Below, one piece after another: positions 29,865-39,523 of a stretch of 64,000 bases of DNA. The translations under genes and the position numbers were made by a program. A model generated the notes under the pieces. It saw nothing but the letters and a program-made list of their open reading frames with translations, was not told the DNA's origin and ran no database searches. This DNA is from Yersinia hibernica. GTDB taxonomy: Bacteria; Pseudomonadota; Gammaproteobacteria; Enterobacterales; Enterobacteriaceae. Within the stretch, counting starts at the first letter, position 1. Each line of letters starts with the position of its first letter. The stretch lies in the NCBI RefSeq assembly GCF_004124235.1, contig NZ_CP032487.1, positions 4,402,001 through 4,466,000 on the forward strand, given 5' to 3'.

Positions 29865-30857
29865 TTATTTTTTAAGGTCTTGCTGTACTTGCTGTACAGG
29901 TTTAACCCACGGTTTTTTCGCCTGAACATCAGCTGGTAGTGTCGCAATAGCCCTTTTTGCATCCGCAGAAGAGGCGTAGTTGCCACTCACTAAGATGTAC
30001 CAAGGCTTACCATCACGTTTAGTTTCATAGACATGATAGTCAGATAATTTTTGCTGCTTAGCATAGGCATTCAACGTATCTGAGCGCGAAGCGCTGCTCA
30101 GTTGCAACGTGAAGTGGCTACCAGGGGCATTTTTCAATGCACTGCTGCCAGTCGTGCCTGATTTCGCTACCGCAGAAGCGGCTGGAGAAACTGCGGTTGT
30201 CGGACTTTTATGACTAACAGCCGGTTGCTTAGTCGCGGTTGTGGCCGATTTTTGCGCTGGATGGGTTAGCGGTTCCCGCGCTGCGGGCACTTTAGCCCCT
30301 TTCGAGCCCGAAACCGTTGCTGGCGCTGTCGGTAAGGTTGATGTCTGACCGTCATTCATGTTTTGAGACAATGTATCAACCTGCCCCTGGGTCTGAGAAA
30401 GTGCATCAGACATATTTCCAGGTAACTCAACACGTTGAGTTGGACCATTGGCAGAAGACTGCGGTGCGGCCTCGGTCGGCGTCGGAGATATTGGCGGAAC
30501 ACTGATATCTTGTGGCTGAGCCGTGTTCTTCACCCCATTAGCATCATGACCATCAGTGGTGTTATTTGCCACTGCGGGTTGGGTGTTATTACCGCTGGTC
30601 AATGAAGATGAATCAGATAGATTAATGCTTCTCGCATCCACATTCGGATTCTGTTGTGATGCTTCATGCTCTGTCGGTGCTTTAAGAGCTGAGCCGATGG
30701 CAATAATAATCAGTAACAGCACTAAAATGCCGATACCAATCATCATATGTTGGCGTGAAACCGCCAGCTTAGGCCCAGTTGAGGACTTGCGGGCACGTGT
30801 AGGACGACGGTCACTGCTATCTGGTTTCAGATCGTCTTCCGGCTTTAAATCATCCAT
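29865..30857 (-). CDS. damX: Cell-division SPOR protein DamX
   Basis: A 330-residue bitopic inner-membrane protein recruited to the division septum. A cytoplasmic, charged N-terminus (1-37) is followed by one transmembrane segment at about 39-58 (MIGIGILVLLLIIIAIGSAL). A long Ser/Thr/Pro/Gln-rich periplasmic linker (about 60-245) follows, and then a C-terminal SPOR domain (about 246-323, starting GSHFTLQLSSASR and including AYAKQQKLSDYHVY) that binds denuded peptidoglycan. It is about 100 residues shorter than E. coli DamX (428), almost all by loss of linker length. It is followed by dam. Confidence 0.93.
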   Translation of the reverse strand: MDDLKPEDDLKPDSSDRRPTRARKSSTGPKLAVSRQHMMIGIGILVLLLIIIAIGSALKAPTEHEASQQNPNVDARSINLSDSSSLTSGNNTQPAVANNTTDGHDANGVKNTAQPQDISVPPISPTPTEAAPQSSANGPTQRVELPGNMSDALSQTQGQVDTLSQNMNDGQTSTLPTAPATVSGSKGAKVPAAREPLTHPAQKSATTATKQPAVSHKSPTTAVSPAASAVAKSGTTGSSALKNAPGSHFTLQLSSASRSDTLNAYAKQQKLSDYHVYETKRDGKPWYILVSGNYASSADAKRAIATLPADVQAKKPWVKPVQQVQQDLKK

Positions 30858-31047
30858 CTAAACCCTCCAACTAGAGGCAAAAGCCAACCACATTTATCAC
30901 TGCAGCCCGGCTGATTGATTTTACTGACTGCAAACAGGCTAAACCGCCCGCCGCAAAGGAATATGATGTTTTTATGATACAACATCATAGAACTTATGAG
31001 CATAGAACTTATCAACATAGAGTTTGAATATCTTAGCTATGTCAATC

Positions 31048-32136
31048 CTATAACCGGCAATCCGCGATAGACGCCAGCACCATATCATGCGCAATACCAC
31101 CACGGACTTCAGATTTACCTATCGCCGTTGGCAGCACTAGGCGAAGCTCCCCGGCCAGCACTTTTTTATCTCGCATCATATGCGGCAGATAAGATTCTGG
31201 CGTCATTTCCTGTGGCCCGCAAACTGGCAGACCCGCACGTAAGAGTAGTTTCTTGATACGCTCAACATCTTTGTCTGAGAACTGGCCCAATCGACGGGAG
31301 GTCTGTGCGGCCATCACCATTCCGGCAGCCACGGCTTCCCCATGTAGCCAGACGCCATAACCCATTTCGGCCTCAATGGCATGGCCATAAGTATGACCCA
31401 AATTGAGTAAAGCGCGCATTCCGCTCTCTTCACGTTCGTCGGCGGCAACAACATCGGCTTTCAATTCACAGCAGCGGCGGATGCAGTAAGCTAATGCTGA
31501 CATATCCAAGGCAAGAAGTGAGTCGATGTTAGCTTCCAGCCACTCAAAGAAATCGGCGTCAAGAATAATGCCGTACTTGATAACTTCAGCCAGCCCGGAA
31601 GCCAGCTCACGTGGAGGGAGGGTTTTGAGACAATTAAGGTCAACCACCACCGATGCAGGCTGGTAGAAAGCACCAATCATGTTCTTACCCAAGGGGTGAT
31701 TCACTGCGGTTTTACCACCGACAGAGGAATCCACTTGAGAAAGTAAGGTAGTAGGAACTTGAATAAAGCGAACGCCACGCTGATAGCAAGCTGCGGCAAA
31801 ACCGGTCAGGTCGCCTACTACACCGCCACCTAAGGCGACGAGCGTAGTATCACGACCGTGCGGTTTTTCCAGAAGGGCAGAAAACACCTGCTCCAGAACA
31901 CTCAGAGATTTATACTGTTCACCATCAGGTAAAATCACCTGATCAACTTTAATGCCGCTGTGCTCCAGCACTGCCCGGACTGAATCCAGATAGAGTGGGG
32001 CTAGCGTTTGGTTAGTGACCAACATCACCTGGTCACCCGCCTTTAGCGGCTTAAAAGAGGCCGGATCATTAAACAACCCAGCAGCAATCGTAATCGGGTA
32101 GCTACGCTCCCCTAACGTGACAGTAATCTTCTCCAT
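31048..32136 (-). CDS. aroB: 3-dehydroquinate synthase
   Basis: A 362-residue NAD- and metal-dependent enzyme making 3-dehydroquinate from DAHP, step two of the shikimate pathway. NAD-binding motifs are [19 protein letters not shown] and [15 protein letters not shown] (about 100-114). The active site includes [20 protein letters not shown]. Zn ligands lie in [14 protein letters not shown] (Glu), [12 protein letters not shown] (His) and [11 protein letters not shown] (His). It is downstream of aroK in the classic aroK-aroB pair (56-bp gap). Confidence 0.98.
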   Translation of the reverse strand: MEKITVTLGERSYPITIAAGLFNDPASFKPLKAGDQVMLVTNQTLAPLYLDSVRAVLEHSGIKVDQVILPDGEQYKSLSVLEQVFSALLEKPHGRDTTLVALGGGVVGDLTGFAAACYQRGVRFIQVPTTLLSQVDSSVGGKTAVNHPLGKNMIGAFYQPASVVVDLNCLKTLPPRELASGLAEVIKYGIILDADFFEWLEANIDSLLALDMSALAYCIRRCCELKADVVAADEREESGMRALLNLGHTYGHAIEAEMGYGVWLHGEAVAAGMVMAAQTSRRLGQFSDKDVERIKKLLLRAGLPVCGPQEMTPESYLPHMMRDKKVLAGELRLVLPTAIGKSEVRGGIAHDMVLASIADCRL

Positions 32137-32192
32137 GTCGCGCCCAGTAACCTTCTTAACTTACGCCCGCGGGCATTAGTAAAATGCTAAAA

Positions 32193-32714
32193 TCAGTTAC
32201 TTTCCAGCATGTTGATAATCTGGTTAGCAACAACTTTCGCGCTTTGATCGTCAGTGCGGATGGTGACATCTGCAATTTCTTCATACAACGGATTACGTTC
32301 TTTTGCCAGTGCTTCTAACACTTCACGTGGGGGCGAATCAACCTGCAACAACGGACGTTTTTTGTCGCGCTGAGTACGGGCCAACTGCTTTTCGATAGTG
32401 GTTTCCAAATACACCACAACGCCACGGGCTGACAAACGGTTACGGGTTTCTCTGGATTTAACAGAGCCACCACCGGTTGCCAGAACAATGCCCTGTTTTT
32501 CCGTCAGTTCATTAATAACTTTTTCTTCACGATCGCGGAAACCTTCTTCGCCTTCCACGTCGAATACCCAGCCCACGTCAGCTCCGGTACGTCGCTCAAT
32601 TTCTTGATCAGAGTCGAAAAACTCCATATTGAGTTGCTGAGCTAACTGACGACCAATAGTGCTTTTGCCGGCACCCATAGGCCCAACCAGAAAGATATTG
32701 CGTTTCTCTGCCAT
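32193..32714 (-). CDS. aroK: Shikimate kinase I
   Basis: A 173-residue kinase that phosphorylates shikimate. The P-loop is [15 protein letters not shown] (about 11-25). The shikimate-binding Asp and Arg are in [19 protein letters not shown], and the GGG motif is in [16 protein letters not shown]. The lid Arg is in [10 protein letters not shown]. It is the first gene of the leftward aroK-aroB-damX-dam-rpe-gph-trpS series, so the main promoter is expected in 32715-33061. Confidence 0.98.
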   Translation of the reverse strand: MAEKRNIFLVGPMGAGKSTIGRQLAQQLNMEFFDSDQEIERRTGADVGWVFDVEGEEGFRDREEKVINELTEKQGIVLATGGGSVKSRETRNRLSARGVVVYLETTIEKQLARTQRDKKRPLLQVDSPPREVLEALAKERNPLYEEIADVTIRTDDQSAKVVANQIINMLESN

Positions 32715-33061
32715 GTTTTTGGTATTACTAAGACTATTCGTTAATGATAACCCGCCCCGCCAATCAAATTAGCGACGGGACCTAAACTGAAACCTCATGA
32801 GCGATAGTGCGAGATCAGACGGAAAATTATCTCAGCACTTCTGGTAGTTTGGCAACCGAATAAATCGTTGTACACGTCGTGGGAGGGAAACCATACGTTT
32901 TTATCGGCGTATCAACGTTATTAAAAACCTCGGAGCTCAATTCGGTAACCCTTGTAAGCTAAATCGGAGGCAGCGTCAAATTTAGAAGCTCCCTATCACA
33001 CAAAAAGTTGCAGAAAGTCACCAAGATTAGTCCGTTTTCATAAATCTGTACCCTATAAAAC
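32715..33061. other. Intergenic region hofQ-aroK (promoter region of aroK series)
   Basis: This 347-bp region lies between the end of hofQ and the start of aroK, both leftward. It must carry the aroK promoter, since the upstream hof operon is unlikely to drive essential genes. I could not pick a convincing -35/-10 pair or terminator by eye, and no ORF of note is present. Confidence 0.5.
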
Positions 33062-34366
33062 TCATGCGCTGATTAACTTTGGTGTGATGAAAATCACTAA
33101 CTCTCGACGACTTTGTTGCTGGGCATCCTGTTTAAACAACCCACCTAACCAAGGAATATCGGCCAGTATGGGCACTTTATTAATGCCCTGACTACTTTTT
33201 TGCTGAAAAATCCCGCCTAACACAATAGTTTCACCATCATTGACGGTTATTTGGGTTTTTATTTCCTGTTTATCTATTAATAAAGTTTCACTATCGCCAC
33301 GTTTCATCGCCATTCCGGGCATATTTTGACTGATTTTTAAGTTTAAAGTAATTTTGCCATTACGCAGTATTTTGGGGGTAACTTCCATCCCGAGTACCGC
33401 CTCTTTAAACTCAATCGTCGTGGCCCCTTTTTTACCCTGTGAAACGGTATAAGGAATATCTGAACCTTGCTTTATACTGGCAGTTTGCTGATGTGAAGTC
33501 ACTAAACGCGGGCTGGCAATAATATCGACCTGATTTTCTTGTTCCAATGCGCTCAACTCCAGTTCTAGCAGACGCCCCCCGATGCGGGCAACATTGAACC
33601 CCGCATTGACAGCGCTATTTGGCAGCGGCAAATTAACATTAAAATCATTCATGCGAAGTGCTGGCGCTGGTTTCCCCTCCCCCATCCCCCAACGTACGCC
33701 AAGTTCCTGCAAATTCTCGCGGCTGATGGTCACAATATGCGCAGCAAGTTGGACTTGCTGTAAAGGCAAATCCATCTCTGTTAGCCAGTTTTTCAATAAT
33801 GCTAATGATGCGGGAGTATCGCGAATTAATAATGTATTTGTACGTTTATCTACCACCACACTGCCCAACGGAGAAAGCAGTCCCCCCTCAGCTAAATTCA
33901 AACTCTCCGCAACTTGCTCAGCATCCGCATATTGCAAGGCAAGGCTCAAGTTACTCAGCGCTTGCGGTGCCGATTTTTGTTCGGCTCGTTGTCGTTTATC
34001 TTCAATATCCTGCTCAGTGAAAACCATCAGCACCGCACCCTCACGTTCAACTTTTAGGCGGCTCATGCGTAAAACGATAGCGAGCGCTTGCTCCCAAGGG
34101 ACACCAACCAACTTTAAGCTAAGCTTGCTGCTGACTTCTGCCCCGATCACCAAGTTCAATTGCTGATAATCCGCCAGTGCTTGCAGCACAATGGAGACAG
34201 GGGCATCTTGAAATTCCAGAGTGACGACTGGCGCGCCACCTTTGGCACTCACGCAAAAGGTGTTAGTCAGTAACACACTGAGCAACAAGAGGATAAATAA
34301 TGACTCTCGTACCACGCGGCATGCAGCCAAAAACCAACCTTTCACTTTGATTGTATAAATTCCCAT
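33062..34366 (-). CDS. hofQ: Secretin HofQ (PilQ/ComE-like DNA-uptake channel)
   Basis: A 434-residue outer-membrane secretin. A basic start and hydrophobic segment (about 18-42) form the signal peptide. A secretin/TonB N-terminal-like domain (PVVTLEFQDAPVSIVLQALA) follows, then an N1-type domain (SLALQYADAEQVAESLN ... VVVDKRTNTLLIRD), and finally the C-terminal secretin core (IIASPRLVTSHQQTASIKQG, VNDGETIVLGGIFQQ, VPILADIPWLGGLFKQD). It is the last gene of hofMNOPQ, homologous to type IV pilus pilMNOPQ and to competence genes; in E. coli these are needed to use DNA as nutrient. The start could also be a few codons in; this ATG gives an N-terminus with a long basic lead. Confidence 0.93.
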   Translation of the reverse strand: MGIYTIKVKGWFLAACRVVRESLFILLLLSVLLTNTFCVSAKGGAPVVTLEFQDAPVSIVLQALADYQQLNLVIGAEVSSKLSLKLVGVPWEQALAIVLRMSRLKVEREGAVLMVFTEQDIEDKRQRAEQKSAPQALSNLSLALQYADAEQVAESLNLAEGGLLSPLGSVVVDKRTNTLLIRDTPASLALLKNWLTEMDLPLQQVQLAAHIVTISRENLQELGVRWGMGEGKPAPALRMNDFNVNLPLPNSAVNAGFNVARIGGRLLELELSALEQENQVDIIASPRLVTSHQQTASIKQGSDIPYTVSQGKKGATTIEFKEAVLGMEVTPKILRNGKITLNLKISQNMPGMAMKRGDSETLLIDKQEIKTQITVNDGETIVLGGIFQQKSSQGINKVPILADIPWLGGLFKQDAQQQSRRELVIFITPKLISA

Positions 34367-34400
34367 CAGACTAATTCCTTTTAATGCTGATAATTCATCG

Positions 34401-34772
34401 CTAGCGCATTGATAGCACTACAGTTCCCAATAAACCTGAGCATGGCCGGTCTGAATTGACATGCTGCAGGCTAACCTGCCGCTCGCTGATGTGGGTCACC
34501 CGCCAATGGGGCAATAAACGTGTTTCCATAACAAGTTTTCGCCACTCCCCCCCTGGCCGCAGCACCCAACCAGAATGATAATCGGTACCACGGACAGTGC
34601 CCTGCAATTGCCAATGGATAAGCTCTCTACGGTCATCATCACAAGATTGTGTTGATATTTGCTGAAAAGGGTTGCGCTCAATCGCCGCCAATAAAGGCTC
34701 TGCGCTAGCAGCCGAGGTCATTGCTACCAACAGCCCCGCGATAACCCATGCTCTAAGGCGATGATTACTCAT
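34401..34772 (-). CDS. hofP: HofP (PilP-like periplasmic protein)
   Basis: A 123-residue exported protein of the HofP (DUF2531) family. The signal peptide runs to about residue 24 (VIAGLLVAMTSAASA). The mature part has AAIERNPFQQISTQSCDDD and GTVRGTDYHSGWVLRPGGEWRKL in two adjoining pieces, and a second Cys in DRPCSGLLG that may pair with the first. The start is ATG 34772, with GGAGGG five bases upstream; a GTG two codons earlier is less likely. It overlaps the end of hofO by eight bases. In the pilus analogy it links HofNO to the HofQ secretin. Confidence 0.88.
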   Translation of the reverse strand: MSNHRLRAWVIAGLLVAMTSAASAEPLLAAIERNPFQQISTQSCDDDRRELIHWQLQGTVRGTDYHSGWVLRPGGEWRKLVMETRLLPHWRVTHISERQVSLQHVNSDRPCSGLLGTVVLSMR

Positions 34773-35331
34773 GATCACCCTCCACGCGATATTCTTTTAG
34801 CTGTAGTTTTACTCTCAGCGCCGAGCTATCTCGCGTAATATCAATCACTTGGATTTGGACCGGCGATGGAGTTGTTGCTAACTGACGAAGCAAATGGAGC
34901 ACCCCATAGAAATTGACGCGCAAGGTTGCATGCCATTGTTGCGGTGCCGATGAGTGCTCCCCGGCCTCCACTGGCTGTTCAGATTGCCGCTGCCAACTGA
35001 TAACCTGCCCACCAAACGGCGTAATCCATTTGCCGACTAAATGCGCTATTGGACCCTCTGACTGCTGCCACGGTGCCTCTATTGCCCGCAATGCAACAAT
35101 TTGCTGCTGAAGAGAAATAAGTGATGGCAACAGTGCCAGTGCTGATTGTTGGCGTTCAACCTGTTGTTGATGTTGAATAATATCCTGATCCGCTAGCTGT
35201 TGCTGCTGCCACATCGGCCGCAATATCAGGCTATAAACACATGCGCCAACCAGCGCCAATAGCCCCCATTGATATAAGCAAAGCTGCCAGCCGGGCCTGT
35301 CCATCCAACGTTGAAGCTGTTTATTCATCAT
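34765..35331 (-). CDS. hofO: HofO (PilO-like inner-membrane protein)
   Basis: A protein of about 188 residues with one N-terminal transmembrane segment (LYQWGLLALVGACVYSLIL), followed by a Gln-rich coiled-coil stretch (MWQQQQLADQDIIQHQQQ) and a small periplasmic domain ending YRVEGDHE. This is the PilO layout. Two adjacent ATG codons (35331, 35328) overlap the end of hofN; the first has GGAG nine bases upstream. The frame is open further upstream within hofN but has no family likeness there. Confidence 0.87.
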   Translation of the reverse strand: MMNKQLQRWMDRPGWQLCLYQWGLLALVGACVYSLILRPMWQQQQLADQDIIQHQQQVERQQSALALLPSLISLQQQIVALRAIEAPWQQSEGPIAHLVGKWITPFGGQVISWQRQSEQPVEAGEHSSAPQQWHATLRVNFYGVLHLLRQLATTPSPVQIQVIDITRDSSALRVKLQLKEYRVEGDHE

Positions 35332-35869
35332 TAATTTCTTCTCCCTGCCAGTTCGCCTGCACCATAAACTGAAAATGGCCATCATCACGCTGAGCAATCT
35401 TTTGTAAGCGCACATCGGCCAACAGAGGCTGCTGGCTCAATCTGGCCAAAAAGTCATGAATGGCAACGTAATCTTGGCTGACGGCCTCAAAAACCAACTT
35501 GTCACCTTGTGGCATCCAATTTATTAACCAGCAATTATCAGGGATTTGTTGTGAGAATAGCTGCAATAGTGTTGCGTAGTGACCGGCAGATTGCTGCATT
35601 TGCCGATATATTTTCACTCGCTGCTCTATATGCTGTTTTTGTGCCATTCCTTGTTGCACTTGCTGGTGCTGCTGGTTTAATACCGTCTGTTGGTGCGAAA
35701 GCGCCGCCAGGCTGCGTTGCTGACTGATTTGTACTGAGTGTGATTGCATCTGCATAGCAATCAGTGCGAGGATAAAAATCCCCCCTTGGCATAACCCTAC
35801 ATTGCGCCAAAATCGGTAACGGGTTAGCTGGCGTTCCATACGCCATAATGCAAAATTAACCTGATACAT
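35321..35869 (-). CDS. hofN: HofN (PilN-like inner-membrane protein)
   Basis: A 182-residue bitopic protein of the PilN/fimbrial-assembly family. The short cytoplasmic start NFALWRMERQLTRYRFWRN precedes a transmembrane segment (VGLCQGGIFILALIAMQM). A Gln/His-rich coiled coil (LSHQQTVLNQQHQQVQQG) and a periplasmic ferredoxin-like domain follow. Its ATG overlaps the hofM stop (TGATG) and its end overlaps hofO, which indicates strict translational coupling in the hof operon. Confidence 0.9.
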   Translation of the reverse strand: MYQVNFALWRMERQLTRYRFWRNVGLCQGGIFILALIAMQMQSHSVQISQQRSLAALSHQQTVLNQQHQQVQQGMAQKQHIEQRVKIYRQMQQSAGHYATLLQLFSQQIPDNCWLINWMPQGDKLVFEAVSQDYVAIHDFLARLSQQPLLADVRLQKIAQRDDGHFQFMVQANWQGEEINDE

Positions 35870-36747
35870 CAGTAATCTGCCGGGCGTAATGCCAGCCCTC
35901 CAGCTAAGATGAAAGCCGAGGGCAATGGAGGTAGCGGTGGCTGATATTGGGCAAATGCCGTAAAGGGTGACCAGAGCATCGTATCTTCCGGGGGTGGCTC
36001 CTCCGTCGTGCTGCTGTAATACACTTTTGCAGCTTTATCCTGTTCGGGATAATAGGCATGAAGTTGCGCTAATAGCGCAGATAACGGATTGATTGTACTA
36101 GCGCTACAACCCTCCTGTGGATCATCAGTTTCAATCGCAACCACACCAAAGCTGAACGGCATCTCGCTGGAAGAGACCCATAACCACTCATTTGCCAGCC
36201 GATGGACTAACCAATAAGGCCCCGATAAACCCGCCGCCGTAGCCATATGGCGCAAGGCGCAAGGGGTGATATCAATCATATGTGCTGACAACCCCGCCTG
36301 CTGAAGGCATTCTTGCCATTGACGAACTTCTGACTGGCGAGCCGCAGTGATTAATAACTCATTGCCAGCCATCGCCCCAGCCCGATAATCCAACGCCAAT
36401 TCCTGGCTGTTTACCGGGAAAATCTTGCTGGCCACCGTGCGAATGAATCCCTCACGTTCGGGCTCGCGCAGCCGCCGGTCTGGGGCAGGAATGGCCTGTT
36501 GTAATATGCGCTGGGCGGGCAAGGCAATACGTAATGAAATATGTTTTGGTAATTGTTTGCGTAATAGTTTGAGTTTGTCGCTAACAACATCCGGCTGTTG
36601 TAAAATACCCTCCCGCAAAGCCCCGGAAGGTAAGGTTTGATGCCACCAATAACGCAGTTGCCAGCCACAACGCCGCCTGACAACTGCCAAGGCGCGTATA
36701 GCCTCCATTTGAATATCCAGCCCAACCTGCCAATATTGTGAGTGCAC
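35869..36747 (-). CDS. hofM: HofM (PilM-like actin-fold protein)
   Basis: A 292-residue cytoplasmic protein, first of hofMNOPQ, related to PilM, which binds the N-terminus of PilN. Visible segments are VGLDIQMEAIRALAVVRRR, the middle LLITAARQSEVRQWQECLQ and the C-terminal FILAGGLALRPADY. The PilM nucleotide motifs are much weakened, as in other enteric HofM. Translation starts at GTG 36747, with GGAGG eight bases upstream. It diverges from mrcA across a 118-bp gap, the same arrangement as in E. coli. Confidence 0.9.
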   Translation of the reverse strand: MHSQYWQVGLDIQMEAIRALAVVRRRCGWQLRYWWHQTLPSGALREGILQQPDVVSDKLKLLRKQLPKHISLRIALPAQRILQQAIPAPDRRLREPEREGFIRTVASKIFPVNSQELALDYRAGAMAGNELLITAARQSEVRQWQECLQQAGLSAHMIDITPCALRHMATAAGLSGPYWLVHRLANEWLWVSSSEMPFSFGVVAIETDDPQEGCSASTINPLSALLAQLHAYYPEQDKAAKVYYSSTTEEPPPEDTMLWSPFTAFAQYQPPLPPLPSAFILAGGLALRPADY

Positions 36748-36865
36748 TTTGTCGACCTCCGTGTCGAGAGAGAATAAAAGAACGTATCCATGTTACGGGC
36801 TTGCCTTTATACTACGACGCGGTTGTTTATAAACTGCCCAATTGACATTGAATGGGAAATCTCAG

Positions 36866-39421
36866 GTGAAGTTCGTAAAGTATTTTTTGATCCTTGCGGT
36901 GTGTTGCATTTTATTGGGAGCAGCCTCGATATTTGGCCTGTACAAATATATTGAGCCTCAGCTACCTGACGTTGCCACGCTGAAAGATGTCCGGCTGCAA
37001 ACACCGATGCTGGTGTATAGCGCCGAAGGCGAATTGATCGCCCAATACGGTGAAAAACGCCGCATCCCGTTGACATTAAAACAAATTCCACCAGAAATGG
37101 TGCATGCGTTTATTGCGACGGAAGATAGCCGATTCTATGAGCATCACGGTGTGGACCCAGTGGGGATCCTACGTGCGGCGTCTATTGCTATGGTTTCGGG
37201 CCGCGCCTCTCAAGGGGCCAGCACCATCACCCAGCAATTAGCGCGAAACTTTTTCTTAAGCCCAGAACGAACCTTGATGCGTAAAATCAAGGAAGCTTTT
37301 TTGGCCATTCGCATTGAACAGTTGCTGACCAAAGATGAAATTCTTGAGTTATATCTGAACAAGATTTATTTGGGTTACCGCGCTTATGGTGTCGGGGCCG
37401 CAGCTCAGGTTTATTTTGGTAAAGATGTCAATGAGTTGACTCTCAGTCAGATGGCGATGATTGCCGGTTTGCCGAAAGCGCCATCAACGTTCAACCCGCT
37501 CTATTCGCATGACCGGGCGATTGCCCGCCGGAATGTTGTGCTGTCGCGCATGCTGGATGAAAAATACATCACGCAAGCACAGTATGATCAAGCGCGCAGC
37601 GAAGAGCTGGTTGCTAACTATCATGCGCCGCAAATTGCTTTCTCAGCACCTTATCTCTCTGAAATGGTGCGCCAGGAAATGATTAAGCGTTACGGTGAAA
37701 ACGCCTATACCGACGGCTATCAGGTTTATACCACCATCACCAGAAAGCTCCAGTTAGCGGCTGTTGATTCCTTACGAGCCAATGTGCTGGCCTATGACAT
37801 GCGCCACGGCTATCGCGGGCCATCGAATGTGTTATGGAAAGTGGGTGAAAGTGCTTGGAGCAATGAGCAAATCATTGATTCGCTGAAGACTTTACCTGTT
37901 TATGGCCCACTGTTGCCTGCGGTCATTACGCAAGCTAATCCTGAGCAAGCAACCGCAATATTGGCGGATGGCAGCAATGTGACGTTACCGATGGCCGGTA
38001 TTCGTTGGGCGCGTCCGTATAGATCTGATAATGCTCAAGGGCCGACACCGAAGAAAGTCACGGATGTGGTTCAGCCAGGTCAGCAGATTTGGGTTCGCAA
38101 AGTCGGTGACAGTTGGTGGTTGGCGCAAGTGCCAGACGTCAATTCCGCCTTGGTTTCTATCGATCCAAACAATGGCGCGATTAAAGCGCTGGTTGGCGGG
38201 TTTGATTTTAACCAAAGTAAGTTTAACCGTGCGACACAGGCATTGCGTCAGGTCGGTTCGAATATCAAACCATTCCTGTATACCGCGGCGATGGACAAAG
38301 GCCTGACTCTGGCAACTATCCTTAACGACTTGCCAATTACACGTTGGGATGCCGGTGCGGGGACAGATTGGCGGCCAAAGAACTCGCCACCGACATATGA
38401 CGGCCCAATTCGTTTACGCCAAGGTTTAGGCCAGTCGAAAAACGTGGTTATGGTGCGAGCTATGCGGGCTATGGGCGTGGATTATGCCGCTGAATACTTA
38501 CAACGCTTTGGTTTCCCGGCACAAAATATCGTGCATTCCGAGTCACTAGCATTAGGTTCGGCGTCATTCACACCATTACAGTTGGTTCGTGGCTATGCCG
38601 TGTTGGCAAATGGCGGCTATTTGGTTGATCCGTATTTCATTACCAAAATCACTGATGATACCGGCAATGTACTGTTTGAAGCGCAGCCGAAGATTGTTTG
38701 TGAGGAGTGTAACTTACCGGTCATTTACGGTGATACCCAGCGTTCGGTTGTATTGTCCGACGATAACACTGAAAACGTCGCGACGTCACAAACGAACAAT
38801 GCCAACAATGTGCCCATGCCGGAGCTAGAACAAGTCACTCCAGCCCAGGCGAAGCTCAATAGCGATGAGCAATATGCCCCTCATGTTATCAGCACGCCAC
38901 TGGCGTTTCTGATTCGCGATGCATTGAACTCCAACATCTTCGGGGAACCGGGCTGGATGGGGACGGGCTGGCGTGCAGGGCGCGATTTGAAACGTAAAGA
39001 TATCGGCGGTAAAACCGGTACCACCAACAACTCAAAAGATGCCTGGTTCTCCGGTTATGGCCCTGATACGGTGACATCAGTCTGGATTGGCTTTGATGAT
39101 CATCGCCGTGACTTGGGCCGCAGCACCGCATCAGGCGCTATCCCTGACCAGATATCTGGGGCTGAGGGGGGGGCGAAGAGCGCACAACCGGCGTGGGATG
39201 ATTTTATGAAAGTCGCCCTTGAAGGTTTGCCGGAAAAACAAGTGCCACCACCACCCGGCATCGTCAGTGTTGTGATTGATAAACAAACGGGCAAACTCTC
39301 TACTGGTGGGCCCGGTAGCCGTGCAGAATACTTTATCGAGGGGACACAACCCACTGAGTATTCAGTGCATGAGGCGGGTACAACCCTGATGGATAACGGC
39401 CAGACGCACGAATTATTCTGA
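36866..39421 (+). CDS. mrcA: Penicillin-binding protein 1A
   Basis: An 851-residue bifunctional class A PBP that polymerises and cross-links peptidoglycan. The N-terminus has a signal anchor (KYFLILAVCCILLGAASIFGL). The GT51 glycosyltransferase has the catalytic Glu in ATEDSRFYEHHGVD, followed by GASTITQQLARN and RKIKEAFLAIRIE. The OB-like domain lies at about 315-425. The transpeptidase has SxxK in VGSNIKPFLY, SxN in GQSKNVVM and KTG in GGKTGTTNNS. Translation starts at GTG 36866 (MKFVKYF), as in E. coli. A strong terminator follows. Confidence 0.98.
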   Translation: MKFVKYFLILAVCCILLGAASIFGLYKYIEPQLPDVATLKDVRLQTPMLVYSAEGELIAQYGEKRRIPLTLKQIPPEMVHAFIATEDSRFYEHHGVDPVGILRAASIAMVSGRASQGASTITQQLARNFFLSPERTLMRKIKEAFLAIRIEQLLTKDEILELYLNKIYLGYRAYGVGAAAQVYFGKDVNELTLSQMAMIAGLPKAPSTFNPLYSHDRAIARRNVVLSRMLDEKYITQAQYDQARSEELVANYHAPQIAFSAPYLSEMVRQEMIKRYGENAYTDGYQVYTTITRKLQLAAVDSLRANVLAYDMRHGYRGPSNVLWKVGESAWSNEQIIDSLKTLPVYGPLLPAVITQANPEQATAILADGSNVTLPMAGIRWARPYRSDNAQGPTPKKVTDVVQPGQQIWVRKVGDSWWLAQVPDVNSALVSIDPNNGAIKALVGGFDFNQSKFNRATQALRQVGSNIKPFLYTAAMDKGLTLATILNDLPITRWDAGAGTDWRPKNSPPTYDGPIRLRQGLGQSKNVVMVRAMRAMGVDYAAEYLQRFGFPAQNIVHSESLALGSASFTPLQLVRGYAVLANGGYLVDPYFITKITDDTGNVLFEAQPKIVCEECNLPVIYGDTQRSVVLSDDNTENVATSQTNNANNVPMPELEQVTPAQAKLNSDEQYAPHVISTPLAFLIRDALNSNIFGEPGWMGTGWRAGRDLKRKDIGGKTGTTNNSKDAWFSGYGPDTVTSVWIGFDDHRRDLGRSTASGAIPDQISGAEGGAKSAQPAWDDFMKVALEGLPEKQVPPPPGIVSVVIDKQTGKLSTGGPGSRAEYFIEGTQPTEYSVHEAGTTLMDNGQTHELF

Positions 39422-39470
39422 TTGTGAGTGTTATGATGGCAACATAGCCATAGCGCATCAGAAGCAAAAT

Positions 39471-39506
39471 AAAAGCCGGGAAATCGCAAGATTGTCCCGG
39501 CTTTTT
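39471..39506. terminator. Strong bidirectional terminator between mrcA and nudE
   Basis: AAAAGCCGGGA (39471-39481) pairs with TCCCGGCTTTT (39495-39505), and the loop itself can close with AATC-GCAA-GATT. A T run follows on the plus strand, and the A run before the stem gives a T run for the leftward nudE transcript. Confidence 0.93.
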
Positions 39507-39523
39507 CATAGCGTCAGTCAATA

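Noticed and set aside
30060..30640. Repetitive-looking Ser/Thr/Pro/Gln-rich stretch in damX considered as a tandem repeat or phase-variable tract
   Set aside because: The low complexity is at protein level only; no regular DNA repeat unit is visible.
33582..34166. 194-codon plus-strand open frame inside hofQ
   Set aside because: Antisense to the complete secretin gene; no ribosome site and no recognisable domain.
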